Of a stretch of 64,000 bases of DNA, positions 35,263 through 44,760 are shown piece by piece; the stretch's first letter is position 1, and the number at the start of each line of letters is the position of its first letter. The position numbers and the translations under genes were made by a program. The notes under the pieces were generated by a model. The model did not search any database, was not told where the DNA came from, and saw nothing but the letters and a program-made list of their open reading frames with translations. This stretch comes from Colius striatus (taxonomy: Eukaryota > Chordata > Aves > Coliiformes > Coliidae), in contig NC_084761.1 in NCBI RefSeq assembly GCF_028858725.1, positions 37,436,501 through 37,500,500 of the forward strand, read 5' to 3'.

Positions 35263-35605
35263 ATCATAGAATCACATAATCATTTTTGTTGGAAAAGACC
35301 TTCGAGATCATCAGGTCCAACCACTAAACTAGCACTCCCAAGCCCATCACTACATCATGTCCCTCAGCATCTCAGCTACGCATCTCTTGAACATCTCCAG
35401 GGATGATGACTCCACCACCTCCCTGGGCAGTCTGTGCCAGTGTCTAATAACACTCTCAGTAAAAAAATCCAACATAAACCTCCCCTGGTGCAACTTAAGG
35501 CCATTTCTATTTGTCCTATCATTTGTTATCTGGGAAAAGAGACCGACCTCCATCTCACTACTGAGTCTCTTCAGGAAGCTGTAGGGAGTGATCATCTGCA
35601 TTATG
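35263..35605 (-). mobile_element. CR1 LINE 3' fragment, antisense
   Basis: The left end CATCATAGAATCACATAATC resembles the reversed CR1 terminus. The body includes CTCCACCACCTCCCTGGGCA and, on the minus strand, the RHWHRLPREVVESSSLEMFK stretch. The right limit is approximate. Confidence 0.85.
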
Positions 35606-36051
35606 CATAATGCATTATCTGCATTATTCCTGACAAAAGTACCCAAGTAAATAAAAAAGAAAGCAAGCATGTCTAGATCAGTGCATTTCCATTGTAGTTG
35701 ACCCCCAGTTGAGAAGACCTCAACCCCACTGTCTGCCTCAGGCATGATATATGGGCTGATGATGGGCAGGCAGGAGCTACTAGGAGGGATACAGGGATGT
35801 CTGGGAGTGCTAATGACAGCTGAGCCAGCTTTACCCATCAGCCACAGCTCCTCTAAGCACATAGACTGGGTCTTCAATGGGGTGCGGTGGCAAGAAGTAT
35901 GACACGCAGCTCACATAACCAGTTTCAACTTGAAAAGCTCTACATGCTCACAGATGACTTCCACTTACAAAGTGTCAGACATTAAGCTGATAGCTACTGC
36001 CAGTTCTGTATCAAGCAAGCAGGAAGGAGAGGAGCATAAGAAATGAGATGG

Positions 36052-36093
36052 ATCCCAGCACACCAGGTACAGTCCCCAGCACACCAGGTACAG
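36052..36093 (+). repeat. Two-copy tandem repeat of about 21 bp
   Basis: CCCAGCACACCAGGTACAGT occurs twice in direct tandem. A local duplication with no obvious function. Confidence 0.85.
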
Positions 36094-36504
36094 TCAGAAT
36101 CAGAGGTGAATTTCACTCTTGCAGGACACATCTGCAAGAGTTGCTCCACAGGCACCTGGTCCCAACAGCTTTTTTCCACTCTGAATGCTGTAAACCTTGG
36201 CACTCTCTACATATATATATGCATGCTTATCTGAGTCCAGGAACAACAATTACATCTTGCTCATGTTGCAACTTCTGCATTTTTGACTCTGGACTGGATT
36301 ACTCACCTTGGATTTGCTGTAAATCACAAGTGGGATAAATTGTACCATGTAACCCTTGTACAAGGGATCATTTAACGCACGTGTAAACAAGAAAACTGAT
36401 AATCTCAAAATCAGTCAACTCAGATTTGAGTCAAACAGGAAGTGGAGCTTTAATAGCATTTGGTGGTTCTGCAAAATCTGAAACATGCTATTCCAAAGAT
36501 TTTT

Positions 36505-36836
36505 TTTTCAGTGAGGGAAGTTGTAGCAAGGTGGGGGTCAGTCTGTTCTCCCTAGTAACAAGCAATAGAACAAGAGGAAATGGCCTCAAGTAGCACCAGG
36601 GGAGGTTCAGGCTGGATATGGGGAGGAACTTCGTGACTGAAAGGGTCATCAGGCATTGCAACGGCCTGCCCAGGAAGGTGGTGAAGTCACTGTCCCTGGA
36701 GGTGTGTAAGAGACAGGTGGATGTTGCACTTCTGGAAATGCTCTAGTGGTTGACAGGGCTGGGACAAAGGCTGGACTCGATGATCTTAAAGGTCTCTTTC
36801 AGTCAAAACAATTCTATGATTCTGTGATTCTATGAA
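36505..36836 (+). mobile_element. CR1 LINE 3' fragment, sense
   Basis: Sense CR1 3' sequence ending TTCTATGATTCTGTGATTCT, the CR1 terminal octamer repeats. It lies in the HPSE-COQ2 spacer. Confidence 0.88.
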
Positions 36837-37790
36837 TATAAATCTAGTGATGGTAAGTTTGATTTACTTAAAAATTTTTGCTCCTCAAAAATTGTCTGTG
36901 GTTAATCAGGGCTTGCTCATGACATCACACACGAAAAAACCGTTCTGCCCACAGTGTCTGCCCAGGAATGCCCACAGGCGGGTCAGAGTATTGGAGTTCT
37001 TGTAGACACAGGACGCAGAAGGGCTGTGGGCACACACTGCCAGGACTCGCTTGCTGCACTCCTCTTTACCCAAATAGAGCCCATGATGACATACTTCATC
37101 TACATGAAAGAGAGCCAAAGTCAACCAAACCCAAATACTCATTACACTTTATCAGAGTTGAGCTGCTATTTCTTTTATGGTCCTGTGCAAATCATTTTAC
37201 TGCTGTGGAGTACTGCTCACTAAAACAGTGAATGGAAAAATGTGAAAGTGGGGAAGTCACTTCTCCATCGCATTGGTTTTTTTTAGTTACTCCTGGTAGT
37301 CAATATTTTGGGAAATTAAAGTTCAAAACAGTTTCCCTTGTTTTTTTGTCAGTGTGTCAGTGATCCAAGATGACGAAGCGAGGAATGAGACGGGATTTTT
37401 ACACTACAGGGACACTGAATTTTCCAAGAAATCTTCCAGCAGCTATCTAGGGACATTTTATCAATGAAGCCACACCAGGCAAGTTTTTACAGCTCTGTCC
37501 AAAGCTCTCCTCCCTCCCTGGTTTATGCAATGACTCACATAAGATGGTGGGAAAACTCAAGTGGATGAGGACGGAGATCAAAAGCCATTTATGAAATCAG
37601 AATTTTTTTATCAGCCACAGTCCGGAAAGGATTGGGAGATAAGACATATCCTGATGCATGAACACTTGTATTTTGATGGCATTTCTACAAACAGCACGGA
37701 AGACTCTGAAGACACAAAATACAGCACAAATGCTTCCAGGGAGGTGCCGAGGCACAGGAACCAAAGATGAGAGGAGTCGTTGACTCAGAG
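36837..37790. other. Spacer before the COQ2 CpG island
   Basis: No gene or clear repeat. Reading frames on both strands here have no recognisable domain. Confidence 0.5.
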
Positions 37791-38027
37791 CATCCTGTTG
37801 TGCCATCAGTACCCGCGGGTGCCCCGTCAGCATGCGCTGCCCGAAGCCGACGCTGGCGGAGCTCCAATCTCCCTCACAGCCCGTGCCGCGTTGTGCCTGG
37901 CTCACAGCAGGCCCATTCCTGCTGGGCCCCACGGCCGGCCAGGAATCGGCGGCTTCAGCTCCACCCGCCGTTCCGATCCCTGACGCTCGACACCTGGCCC
38001 GGCCTCCTACGGGGAGGACGTGCGGGC

Positions 38028-38039
38028 TGCGCATGTGCG
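38028..38039 (+). promoter_or_regulatory. NRF1-like site
   Basis: TGCGCATGTGCG differs by one base from the core of the NRF1 palindrome. It lies about 41-52 bp before the COQ2 start codon. NRF1 drives many nuclear genes for mitochondrial proteins. Confidence 0.6.
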
Positions 38040-38060
38040 GTACCGCGTGGCCCCGCCGGG

Positions 38061-38069
38061 CCGGAAGCG
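38061..38069 (+). promoter_or_regulatory. ETS/GABP-like site
   Basis: CCGGAAGCG is a strong ETS-family (GABPA, also called NRF-2) match placed between the NRF1-like site and the start codon. Confidence 0.55.
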
Positions 38070-38076
38070 CGGTGCC

Positions 38077-38087
38077 AAGATGGCGGC
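38077..38087 (+). promoter_or_regulatory. YY1-like site over the start codon
   Basis: AAGATGGCGGC matches the YY1 consensus and contains the COQ2 ATG (38080-38082), a frequent arrangement in TATA-less CpG promoters. Confidence 0.55.
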
Positions 38088-38299
38088 GCTTCTGGCGACG
38101 CTCTGCCGGAGAGCCTGCGGCCTCCGCGCCGTCCGCTTGCACCTCGCCGCTTCCGCCGCCCTGCCGCCGCTCCGTCGCCCCCGCTCCGAGCCAGCGGGAT
38201 TCCTGCGGCCGCTCAGCTTTTCGGCGGCTGAGCTGGTACGCGCCGCGCCAGGCGCGCTGCAGCCGTACCTGCGGCTCATGCGACTGCACCAGCCTGCCG
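38080..38299 (+). CDS. COQ2: COQ2 exon 1, mitochondrial presequence
   Basis: Encodes [20 protein letters not shown] and runs to [11 protein letters not shown], the start of the UbiA domain. The donor is GTGAGC. Confidence 0.93.
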
Positions 38300-41200
38300 G
38301 TGAGCAACGGGGCGGGGCGGCGCCATGGCCATGGTGACGGGGCAGCCGCGGGGGCGCGGTTACCGTGGCGACACAGCAGCCCGGGGAGGGGCACGGTAAC
38401 CATGGCAACGTGGCGGTCACGGGGCGCGGTAATTGTGGCAACGCGGCACCCACGGGGCGCGGTAACCCTGGCAACGCGGCAGTCACGGGAGCGCGGTAAC
38501 CATGGCGTCGCGGCAGTCACGGGAGCGCGGTAACCATGGCGACGCGGCAGCCGCTGCGAGCCCGGACGCAACGAGCTGCCACCCTATCCCGTCCCGTCGC
38601 GTCCCGTCCCGCCTTGCCGCCCCCCGCTCTCACGTTTACCTTTCACCCACACCCACACCCATACGTTTGGCCTTCCTGCAGGGACATGGCTGCTCTACCT
38701 ACCGTGCACCTGGAGCATCGGCCTGGCGGCCGAGCCAGGCTGCCTTCCGGACTGGCACATGCTATCCCTCTTCGGCGTCGGGGCGGTGCTCATGCGTGGA
38801 GCCGGCTGCACGATCAATGACATGTGGGATCGCGACTATGACAAGAAGGTAGAGCAACCAAGTACGTCTCCACTTATCTCCAGCATTGTCAGTGATTGCT
38901 TGCTGTGTGCAGGCATAGGGCTTCAGGTTCAGAAAACCCTCTTGTGTTTCTAGTTGAGATGTAAACCACTTGGGGCTTTTGTTGTATTTTCAGGAGCAGG
39001 GTTTCCTTGACTATTGTTATATTTCTTCATGGGAATGGCTATTAGGAGTTATCATACCCAACCTTGGGCTCTTCTATTGTGTTGTACTTTTCATCTTGTT
39101 TTTGTTCAGAAGGCAATGCCCTGTGTCAGATGTTGGAATGTATGTAGGTACAGACGGATCCCGGTGATGAATCTCTGCTTGCTTGTCCTGTTTTCTATTC
39201 TTGTATTGTTCCTCTGGTTTTGGGGTTTGGCTTTTAGTGCTGACAAGAGGCAGGGTGATGAGCCAATCCAATATGTAAAGTTCTTCCTACAGCACTGTTG
39301 TGTGTGTGCTGTTGGGGAGGCAATGAATCGGTACAGGCTTTTGGCAGCTTTGGATGGTTTAGGATTTGGAAGTTACTAACAGCTACATATGCTAAAAATA
39401 TTTGACAGGGTGGGGTGTGTGATTGGAATTTTCAGTACAATGAATTCACTAATGCATTAATATGATGTCGTTAGATGCAAGGTTTTTTAAATTCCCATTA
39501 CTGCTCTTCCTGACCTATCTTAGAATATCTTCCAAACAAATGCAATAGAGGCTGGGTCAAATTGCAGGGTGTTGGCTTGTGTTGGTGATGGTGGCTTGGG
39601 AGCTTAGATTTTATATTTCTAATTATTTGGTAAAGCTTTTCTTTGAATTGAACATTCCATGTTTGGTTAGGATGTGCAGAGGAATGCTCACAAATATGTT
39701 AAGTACATGTTTAAACTACAAAAGCAGTATTTGACATTTAACATAACCTGATCGAGTGGGGAGAATTAGCAAAAAGAGTTTATTTACATTCACATTATTG
39801 AAGCATATGCAAAACTTTTCATATATAAATAATATTCTTTAAAGATTTGGCTTCCAAACCTCTTTAAATAGGCTTCACTGTTTTCATCAACATGCAAAAC
39901 TTTTATCTTTTTTCTTTTGGCAGTCATCACCTTTGGTAGGTCACTCACCATACATTTCAGTTCAGCTTTTTTTCTGGTACATGTTTCTTCCTTCAGTTTG
40001 CCTTGTATGATTTCTTGTTCCAGACAGAGTTTCCAAACTTCATTGTATCCCAACTAGGATTAAATCAATTGTCTTTTCAGTTATTAACAATTACGTAGAA
40101 ATCACTTTAAAGCATTTAAGCACAGAAGTGCTGCTTGAAGTTGGGATAATTAGCTCACAATTTTTAAGTCTGGGGTTTTTTTTCCCTAAGGTAATAAAAT
40201 TCACATGGAAGATGTCTAAAGTATTTCTAATCAGCTTTGTTGCACCTGTGCAAGTGGCAGTTTATTTCCACTCTAGGCTTTAAAGCCTGCATACTTCTAT
40301 TGCAGGCACTGCTGCTTAGAAGTACAGGTCGTGTCTGTGATGATATGCTAGGTTTGTATCATTTAAGGAACGCCATCTCATACATTCTGTGACCTGTTTC
40401 CATTTATTTTTACAGTTCTATGCCAATGATGTGACTTTTAGTTTTAAGATAGATTGGAATGTCATGTTGGATTTGGTATTAACATTATTCTTTCTGGTTT
40501 TAGGTTGTGAGAACAGCAAGTAGGCCCCTAGCAGCTGGAGATATTTCCACTTTTCAGTCCTTTGTGTTTCTTGGGGGACAGCTTAGCTTGGCGCTCTGCG
40601 TGCTTCTGTGTCTGAATTACTACAGGTAACATCCAAGTTTTTTGTTTGTTTGTGTTTAATTTGATTCTGGGAACAGGGTTAAGCACAGATATTTTCAACA
40701 TAAGATGTGTTAGAGGTAGAGGGAGGAGGTAATTGGTCATGGAATTGTGCTTGAAAGTAGAAGAATTAGTTCAGCCTCATGTGCAGCTCCTGTAATGCTG
40801 CATTGTGTCCTGTGATCTTTAGACTGGCAAACAAGAAACCTCTTGGTACTTTTTACAGTATTGTTCTGGGAGCAGCCTCTTTATCTCTTGTGATCACCTA
40901 CCCTCTGATGAAGAGAATAACATATTGGCCACAGTTAGTTTTGGGTGAGCTGGAAATATTTTAACTTTTTTTTTTTTTACTTCAGATGTAACTTTTTGGG
41001 TGTTTTACAAATCACCCAAATTTTTTAAATTTCATATTAAAATAAAAATATAGGCAAAGTTCTGTTGTGCCAGAAGCTTCTTAAAAAAATATAACACATG
41101 CAAGAGTTGATACTTGGGTTTGGGGTTGTTTTTGTTAAAAACCAATTCCTTATTTTGACAGAGGAGTAAAGGGAGGGAGAAAATAACTATTAGTCATTTG

Positions 41201-44200
41201 AGAATCAGCTTTAGTTTTGGGATTATCTTTAAACCTTCCTTGTATTTATCCTGCATTTAGTCTTCAGCCTCTGAAATAACCCCTGTGCAGAGACTAATGG
41301 TTGTTGTATTTCAAGTTGAGTTGCTAAAACATATCTTTGTAGCTTGGCCTTCACATTCCATCTGCCCTCAACTTTTTCAGCCAAAATTGTTATTTTCAGC
41401 CTTGAAGTATCATAGATGACTGCTGTGAACTCTTTTGCAGTCTCACATCTTTTGTGGTACTGACATCTGAGCATTTGAATTTTAGAGTGCTTGTTTGAGT
41501 ACTCTGGAATAGTTCCATGCAAATGTTTCCCTAGGCTAGTGAAGTTCCTAAGCTAATTTAAGCAAATTTCCCTAAGATAATTTAAATGGGGAGAAAATGC
41601 GTGGTCATACGTATTTATCCTTGTATTTCCAACATACTTGTGTTTATTACCTGCCTGAAAATAAACGGTAGAAAAATAGAGTTACCAATGTTGTACAAAA
41701 AGCTGCTTCTATGGTACACACCTAAGCAAGCAATATGTAATGCTGTGTAATTTAGATTGCTCCTGGCAGTCTTGTAACTTTTTATTTTTTACTCTCTTTA
41801 TGTTTTTAGGACTTACATTTAATTGGGGAGCCCTTCTTGGCTGGTCTGCCATCAAAGGGTCTTGTGAGTGGTCAGTGTGCTTGCCCTTGTACTTAGCCGG
41901 AGTTATGTGGACACTGGTGTATGATACCATTTATGCACATCAGGTAGAGGACAGTGGGAAATTGAAGATATCTATGTGTGTTTGAGTGTTTAATTTACAA
42001 CTTTGCTGTCAAACAGCAGTACTTCACCCTCAACATCAGAGAAACCCCAGAGCTTGCACCTTATATTGCTGCTTGCAAATGTTTTATGTATCCAGTAGAG
42101 AGCTGGAAGCATAATGTACTTTGTGTGCTTACACATTGGCATTATGCAGTTAACGTCAGTGTTTCATTCCGTAAATAATGGCATAATTAGCTCTTGGCTG
42201 CTAAAGCAGCAGTAAGGACCAACCTTCTCATTTAAATTTTAATGTGGGGACCCACAAATATGCTTGAGTTCCTAATAAGAAACTTTGGAAACTTAAGCAA
42301 GACTCCCCTTCTTATTTTCCATATGAAGTGGCAGTTGGATTGTGGATTTTTTGCCAATTCATCCTTTCATTCTAGGATAAGAGGGACGACATAATTATTG
42401 GTGTGAAGTCAACGGCATTACACTTCAAGGAGGCTACGAAGCAGTGGCTCAGTGGCTTCAGCCTTGCAATGCTCCTGAGTTTGTGCGTGTCAGGAATGAA
42501 TTGTAACCAGACGTTCCCGTATTACTCAGCCGTGGCTGCTGTAGGGGCTCACCTAGCACACCAGGTTTGATGGACTTATTTATACTTTTCATATGGTGAG
42601 TGTTGGAAGGGACCTTTAGATATCTAGTCCAAACGCTCTGCCAAAGCAGGATCACTTTGATCAGGTCATACAGAAACACATCCAGGCAGGTTTTAAAGAC
42701 CTCCAGAGCAGGAGACTCCACACCCTCCCTGGACAGCCTGTGCCAGTGCTCCCTCACCCTGTCAGTAAAATAGTGTTTTCTTATGTTTAAATGGAACTTT
42801 TTGTGTTCCAGCTTAATCCCATTACCCCTTGTCCTGGCACTAGATAAAACAGAAAAAAGTGATGCCATTGGCCTTCTTGGCCACAAGGGTGCATTGGTGG
42901 CTCATGTTTAGTGTATTATCAACCAGCACTTCCAGGCCTCTCTCCACAAAGCTGCTCTCCAGCAGGTCAATCCCCAACCTGTCCTGCTGGATGGAGTTGT
43001 TCCTGCCAAGGTGCAGGGCTCTGCACTTGTCCTTGTTCAACCTCATGAGGTTCCTCTCTGCCCAACTCTCAAGCCAGTCAAGATCCATCTGAATGGCAGC
43101 ACAGCCTTCTGGGGAATCAGCCAGTCCTCCCAGTTTGGTTCCCATGCAGAAGTTTTTGATGTGAAACCAGAGTGACAACCCCTGTCAATTTGCCAACTGC
43201 ATTAATAAAACCCACAAGAAATTGCTGGGTTATTACACCCTTACAATCCAAGCTCCCCTACCCTCTTCTGAGGGCTCATTCCAATAAGAATATTTGAGTC
43301 TAGGGTCTTATTGTTTCTTTCTCTGTCTCCAAACTGTTTCTGTTCTTATCTCTGAAGTCTTTACTCATGTGGTTTTATAATCCCCTTATCTCATCTGCAT
43401 TTGAGTGTCTGTGTGGACAGTCTTTCCTCAACTTCAGTGTCTTATCTGCATCTGGGTGTCCTTGCTAGTGTTGGTCTTTCGTTAACTTCAGGAAGGACAA
43501 TTTCCTCTTTCTTCTTCAGAGAGTTCCATTGAAGATTGTTCCCAGTGCTTTGTCATTCTGGAGTTCATGGCCTCAGACCTCAGCACTGAAAGTTTTTTAG
43601 CTTTAACAAGTCTCAGTTCATCCTGATTTTGCACAATTAATTAAAACAATTTATAATCAAGTTATTTTAATTCCCAAAAAGCACTTATCCCAAGTTAGGG
43701 ATTTTCCAGTTTCCCTTGTTGGGACAATGAGGAGGTGCACAAGAAGTAGGGAGGGAGCATGGCCAGGAGAGTTGACCCATATAGCCACAGGGTTATTCTG
43801 TAGCATAGAACACCTGGCCCAATATGGAAACTGGGGGAAGTTGGTGGGGAGGGGCAGATCACAGCTTGAGCATTGGTCAGTGGGTGGGAAGAAATGACTT
43901 TGGGCATCACTTGTCTTTTCTTGGGTTTTAGTTCTCTCTTCTTTTTCTTCTATTCTCATTCTCATTGCAATTATTATTACCAATATTACTATGATATATT
44001 TTTTAAATTGTTATCATATTTCATTTCATTTTAGTTATTACACTGTTCTTATCTCAACCCACAAGTTTTTTCTGCTATCCTTTATGGGACTTTTTCACCA
44101 AGTTTTGTTTCCAGGAGTATTGTTCGGTAGCTTTGTTCTTGCTACACTGTGTGGGTTTTTTTCACCTTTGGTTATGACTCACAGCAGACAGCTGCGAAGC

Positions 44201-44639
44201 TGGACAAGGCTTGCTTCTAGCTGTGGTTGCAGGTGTCCTGGTTCTTTTTTTGTGAGAGAGTGGAATGGACCTGGCTAAGAGCAACTGGACTAAACAAGCC
44301 CAGTGTGACTAGGCAGGGCCAGGTACCTTCCAGTTAGCCTGGTTCACTCTGGCTCTCCAGTGTATTGGCCCTTTAGAATTTGAGATTTGAAGTTGCAGAC
44401 CTTTTTGTGTCTTTTTGTGATGTGTCAAATATTGATCAGTCTGTGGAAAAACAATACTGGACTGTTATACTGTGCTTTTGCAGATTTACACCTTGGACAT
44501 AGACAAACCTGAAGACTGTTGGAAGAAATTTGCTTCAAATCGTACTGTAGGAGTACTGCTTTTCACAGGGATTGTGCTTGGAAATCTCTGGAAAAAAAAA
44601 GACTCAAAAAAGGTGGAAGAGCCTTTAGAAAACAGGTAG
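38080..44639 (+). CDS. COQ2: COQ2, 4-hydroxybenzoate polyprenyltransferase (7 exons, complete)
   Basis: COQ2 is a UbiA-family enzyme of the mitochondrial inner membrane that attaches the polyprenyl tail to 4-hydroxybenzoate in ubiquinone synthesis (family knowledge). Exons: 38080-38299, 38682-38848, 40504-40625, 40859-40944, 41810-41943, 42376-42564, 44484-44639. Spliced length 1074 nt, 357 aa. Residues 1-35 are Arg/Ala/Leu-rich without acidic residues, a mitochondrial presequence. The first Asp-rich motif is NDMWDRDYD (residues 119-127), split from the rest of its loop by an intron. The second is DTIYAHQDKRDD (237-248). Hydrophobic segments typical of the multi-span fold follow. An in-frame ATG at 38020 would add 20 residues; 38080 is preferred because it starts the presequence and matches the usual length. 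The last exon ends in a Lys-rich tail, like orthologues. Confidence 0.97.
38359..38543 (+). repeat. Tandem repeat of 33-37 bp with six RFX X-box-like dyads
   Basis: Six units in COQ2 intron 1 each contain a GTAACCATGGCAAC-type palindrome. Starts: 38359, 38396, 38429, 38462, 38496, 38530. GTAACC..GGCAAC is the reverse-complement-symmetric X-box bound by RFX proteins. The spacer between dyads is GC-rich (GCGGCAGTCACGGG type). Confidence 0.85.
38682..38848 (+). CDS. COQ2: COQ2 exon 2, first Asp-rich motif
   Basis: Encodes [20 protein letters not shown] and [19 protein letters not shown], which bind the Mg-diphosphate of the prenyl substrate in the family. The donor is GTAGAG. Confidence 0.94.
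38849..40503 (+). other. COQ2 intron 2
   Basis: A 1.65-kb intron. The reading frame at 39014-39379 is hydrophobic by composition only; no exon or repeat family recognised. Confidence 0.5.
40504..40625 (+). CDS. COQ2: COQ2 exon 3
   Basis: Reads [20 protein letters not shown] to LLCLNYY. The RPLAAGDIS stretch is a family signature. Ends AG before GTAACA. Confidence 0.94.
40859..40944 (+). CDS. COQ2: COQ2 exon 4
   Basis: Reads [20 protein letters not shown] to YWPQLVLG. The acceptor TTTTTACAG at 40850-40858 gives [11 protein letters not shown], as in vertebrate orthologues. A second AG at 40821-40822 is in the same phase. Confidence 0.9.
41810..41943 (+). CDS. COQ2: COQ2 exon 5
   Basis: Reads [20 protein letters not shown] to [13 protein letters not shown], the first half of the second Asp-rich motif. 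The donor is GTAGAG. Confidence 0.94.
42376..42564 (+). CDS. COQ2: COQ2 exon 6
   Basis: Starts [17 protein letters not shown], completing the second Asp-rich motif, and ends VGAHLAHQ. The donor is GTTTGA. Confidence 0.93.
42590..43165 (-). mobile_element. CR1 LINE fragment, antisense, in COQ2 intron 6
   Basis: The minus strand reads [38 protein letters not shown] and the 3' end of CR1 ORF2. The left end TTGGAAGGGACCTTTAGA is the reversed 3' end. It has been interrupted and eroded. Confidence 0.9.
43675..44095 (+). mobile_element. Partial ERVL-type LTR, sense, in COQ2 intron 6
   Basis: GAGGAGGTGCACAAGAAG, CACTTGTCTTTTCTTGGGTT and CTTATCTCAACCCACAAG match, in opposite orientation, the full LTR at 52981-53559. 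The first part of the LTR is missing here, so the copy is truncated or older. Confidence 0.75.
44484..44639 (+). CDS. COQ2: COQ2 last exon
   Basis: Reads [20 protein letters not shown], one more membrane span, then a Lys-rich tail ending ENR and TAG at 44637-44639. Confidence 0.94.
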   Translation: MYTLDIDKPEDCWKKFASNRTVGVLLFTGIVLGNLWKKKDSKKVEEPLENR

Positions 44640-44754
44640 TTGAAGTTCCTGTGAATACTGATATTTTAGTCCAGCTAAAATGTAAGTACTGGAAGGAGGA
44701 AAAACGCTTTTGACATAACTATGGCTACTTTATACTGTTTATTTATAAAAGCTC

Positions 44755-44760
44755 ATTAAA
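44755..44760 (+). terminator. COQ2: COQ2 poly(A) signal ATTAAA
   Basis: ATTAAA 115 bp after the stop, followed by a T/GT-rich stretch. The best hexamer near the stop. Confidence 0.65.

Larger units (their letters stand above)
37790..38680 (+). promoter_or_regulatory. COQ2: COQ2 CpG island
   Basis: CpG-dense sequence covers the promoter, exon 1 and most of intron 1 of COQ2. No TATA box. It includes the NRF1-, ETS- and YY1-like sites and the X-box array described separately. Confidence 0.8.

Noticed and set aside
35606-35880. Extension of the 35.3-kb CR1 to about 35880
   Set aside because: The sequence beyond about 35605 did not show CR1 motifs that I could recognise.
38020-38079. Upstream in-frame ATG of COQ2
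   Set aside because: It would put the NRF1- and GABP-like sites inside the coding region and add a non-presequence-like leader; 38080 is a better start.
37597-38571. Minus-strand 324-codon frame across the COQ2 promoter and intron 1
   Set aside because: It exists because the region is GC-rich and repeated; its Arg/Pro/Ala-rich repeats come from the X-box minisatellite and it overlaps COQ2 exon 1 in antisense.
40823-40858. Calling these 36 bp constitutive COQ2 coding sequence
   Set aside because: The downstream acceptor gives the orthologue-like [10 protein letters not shown] junction, so the segment was left out of the CDS and reported as a possible alternative.
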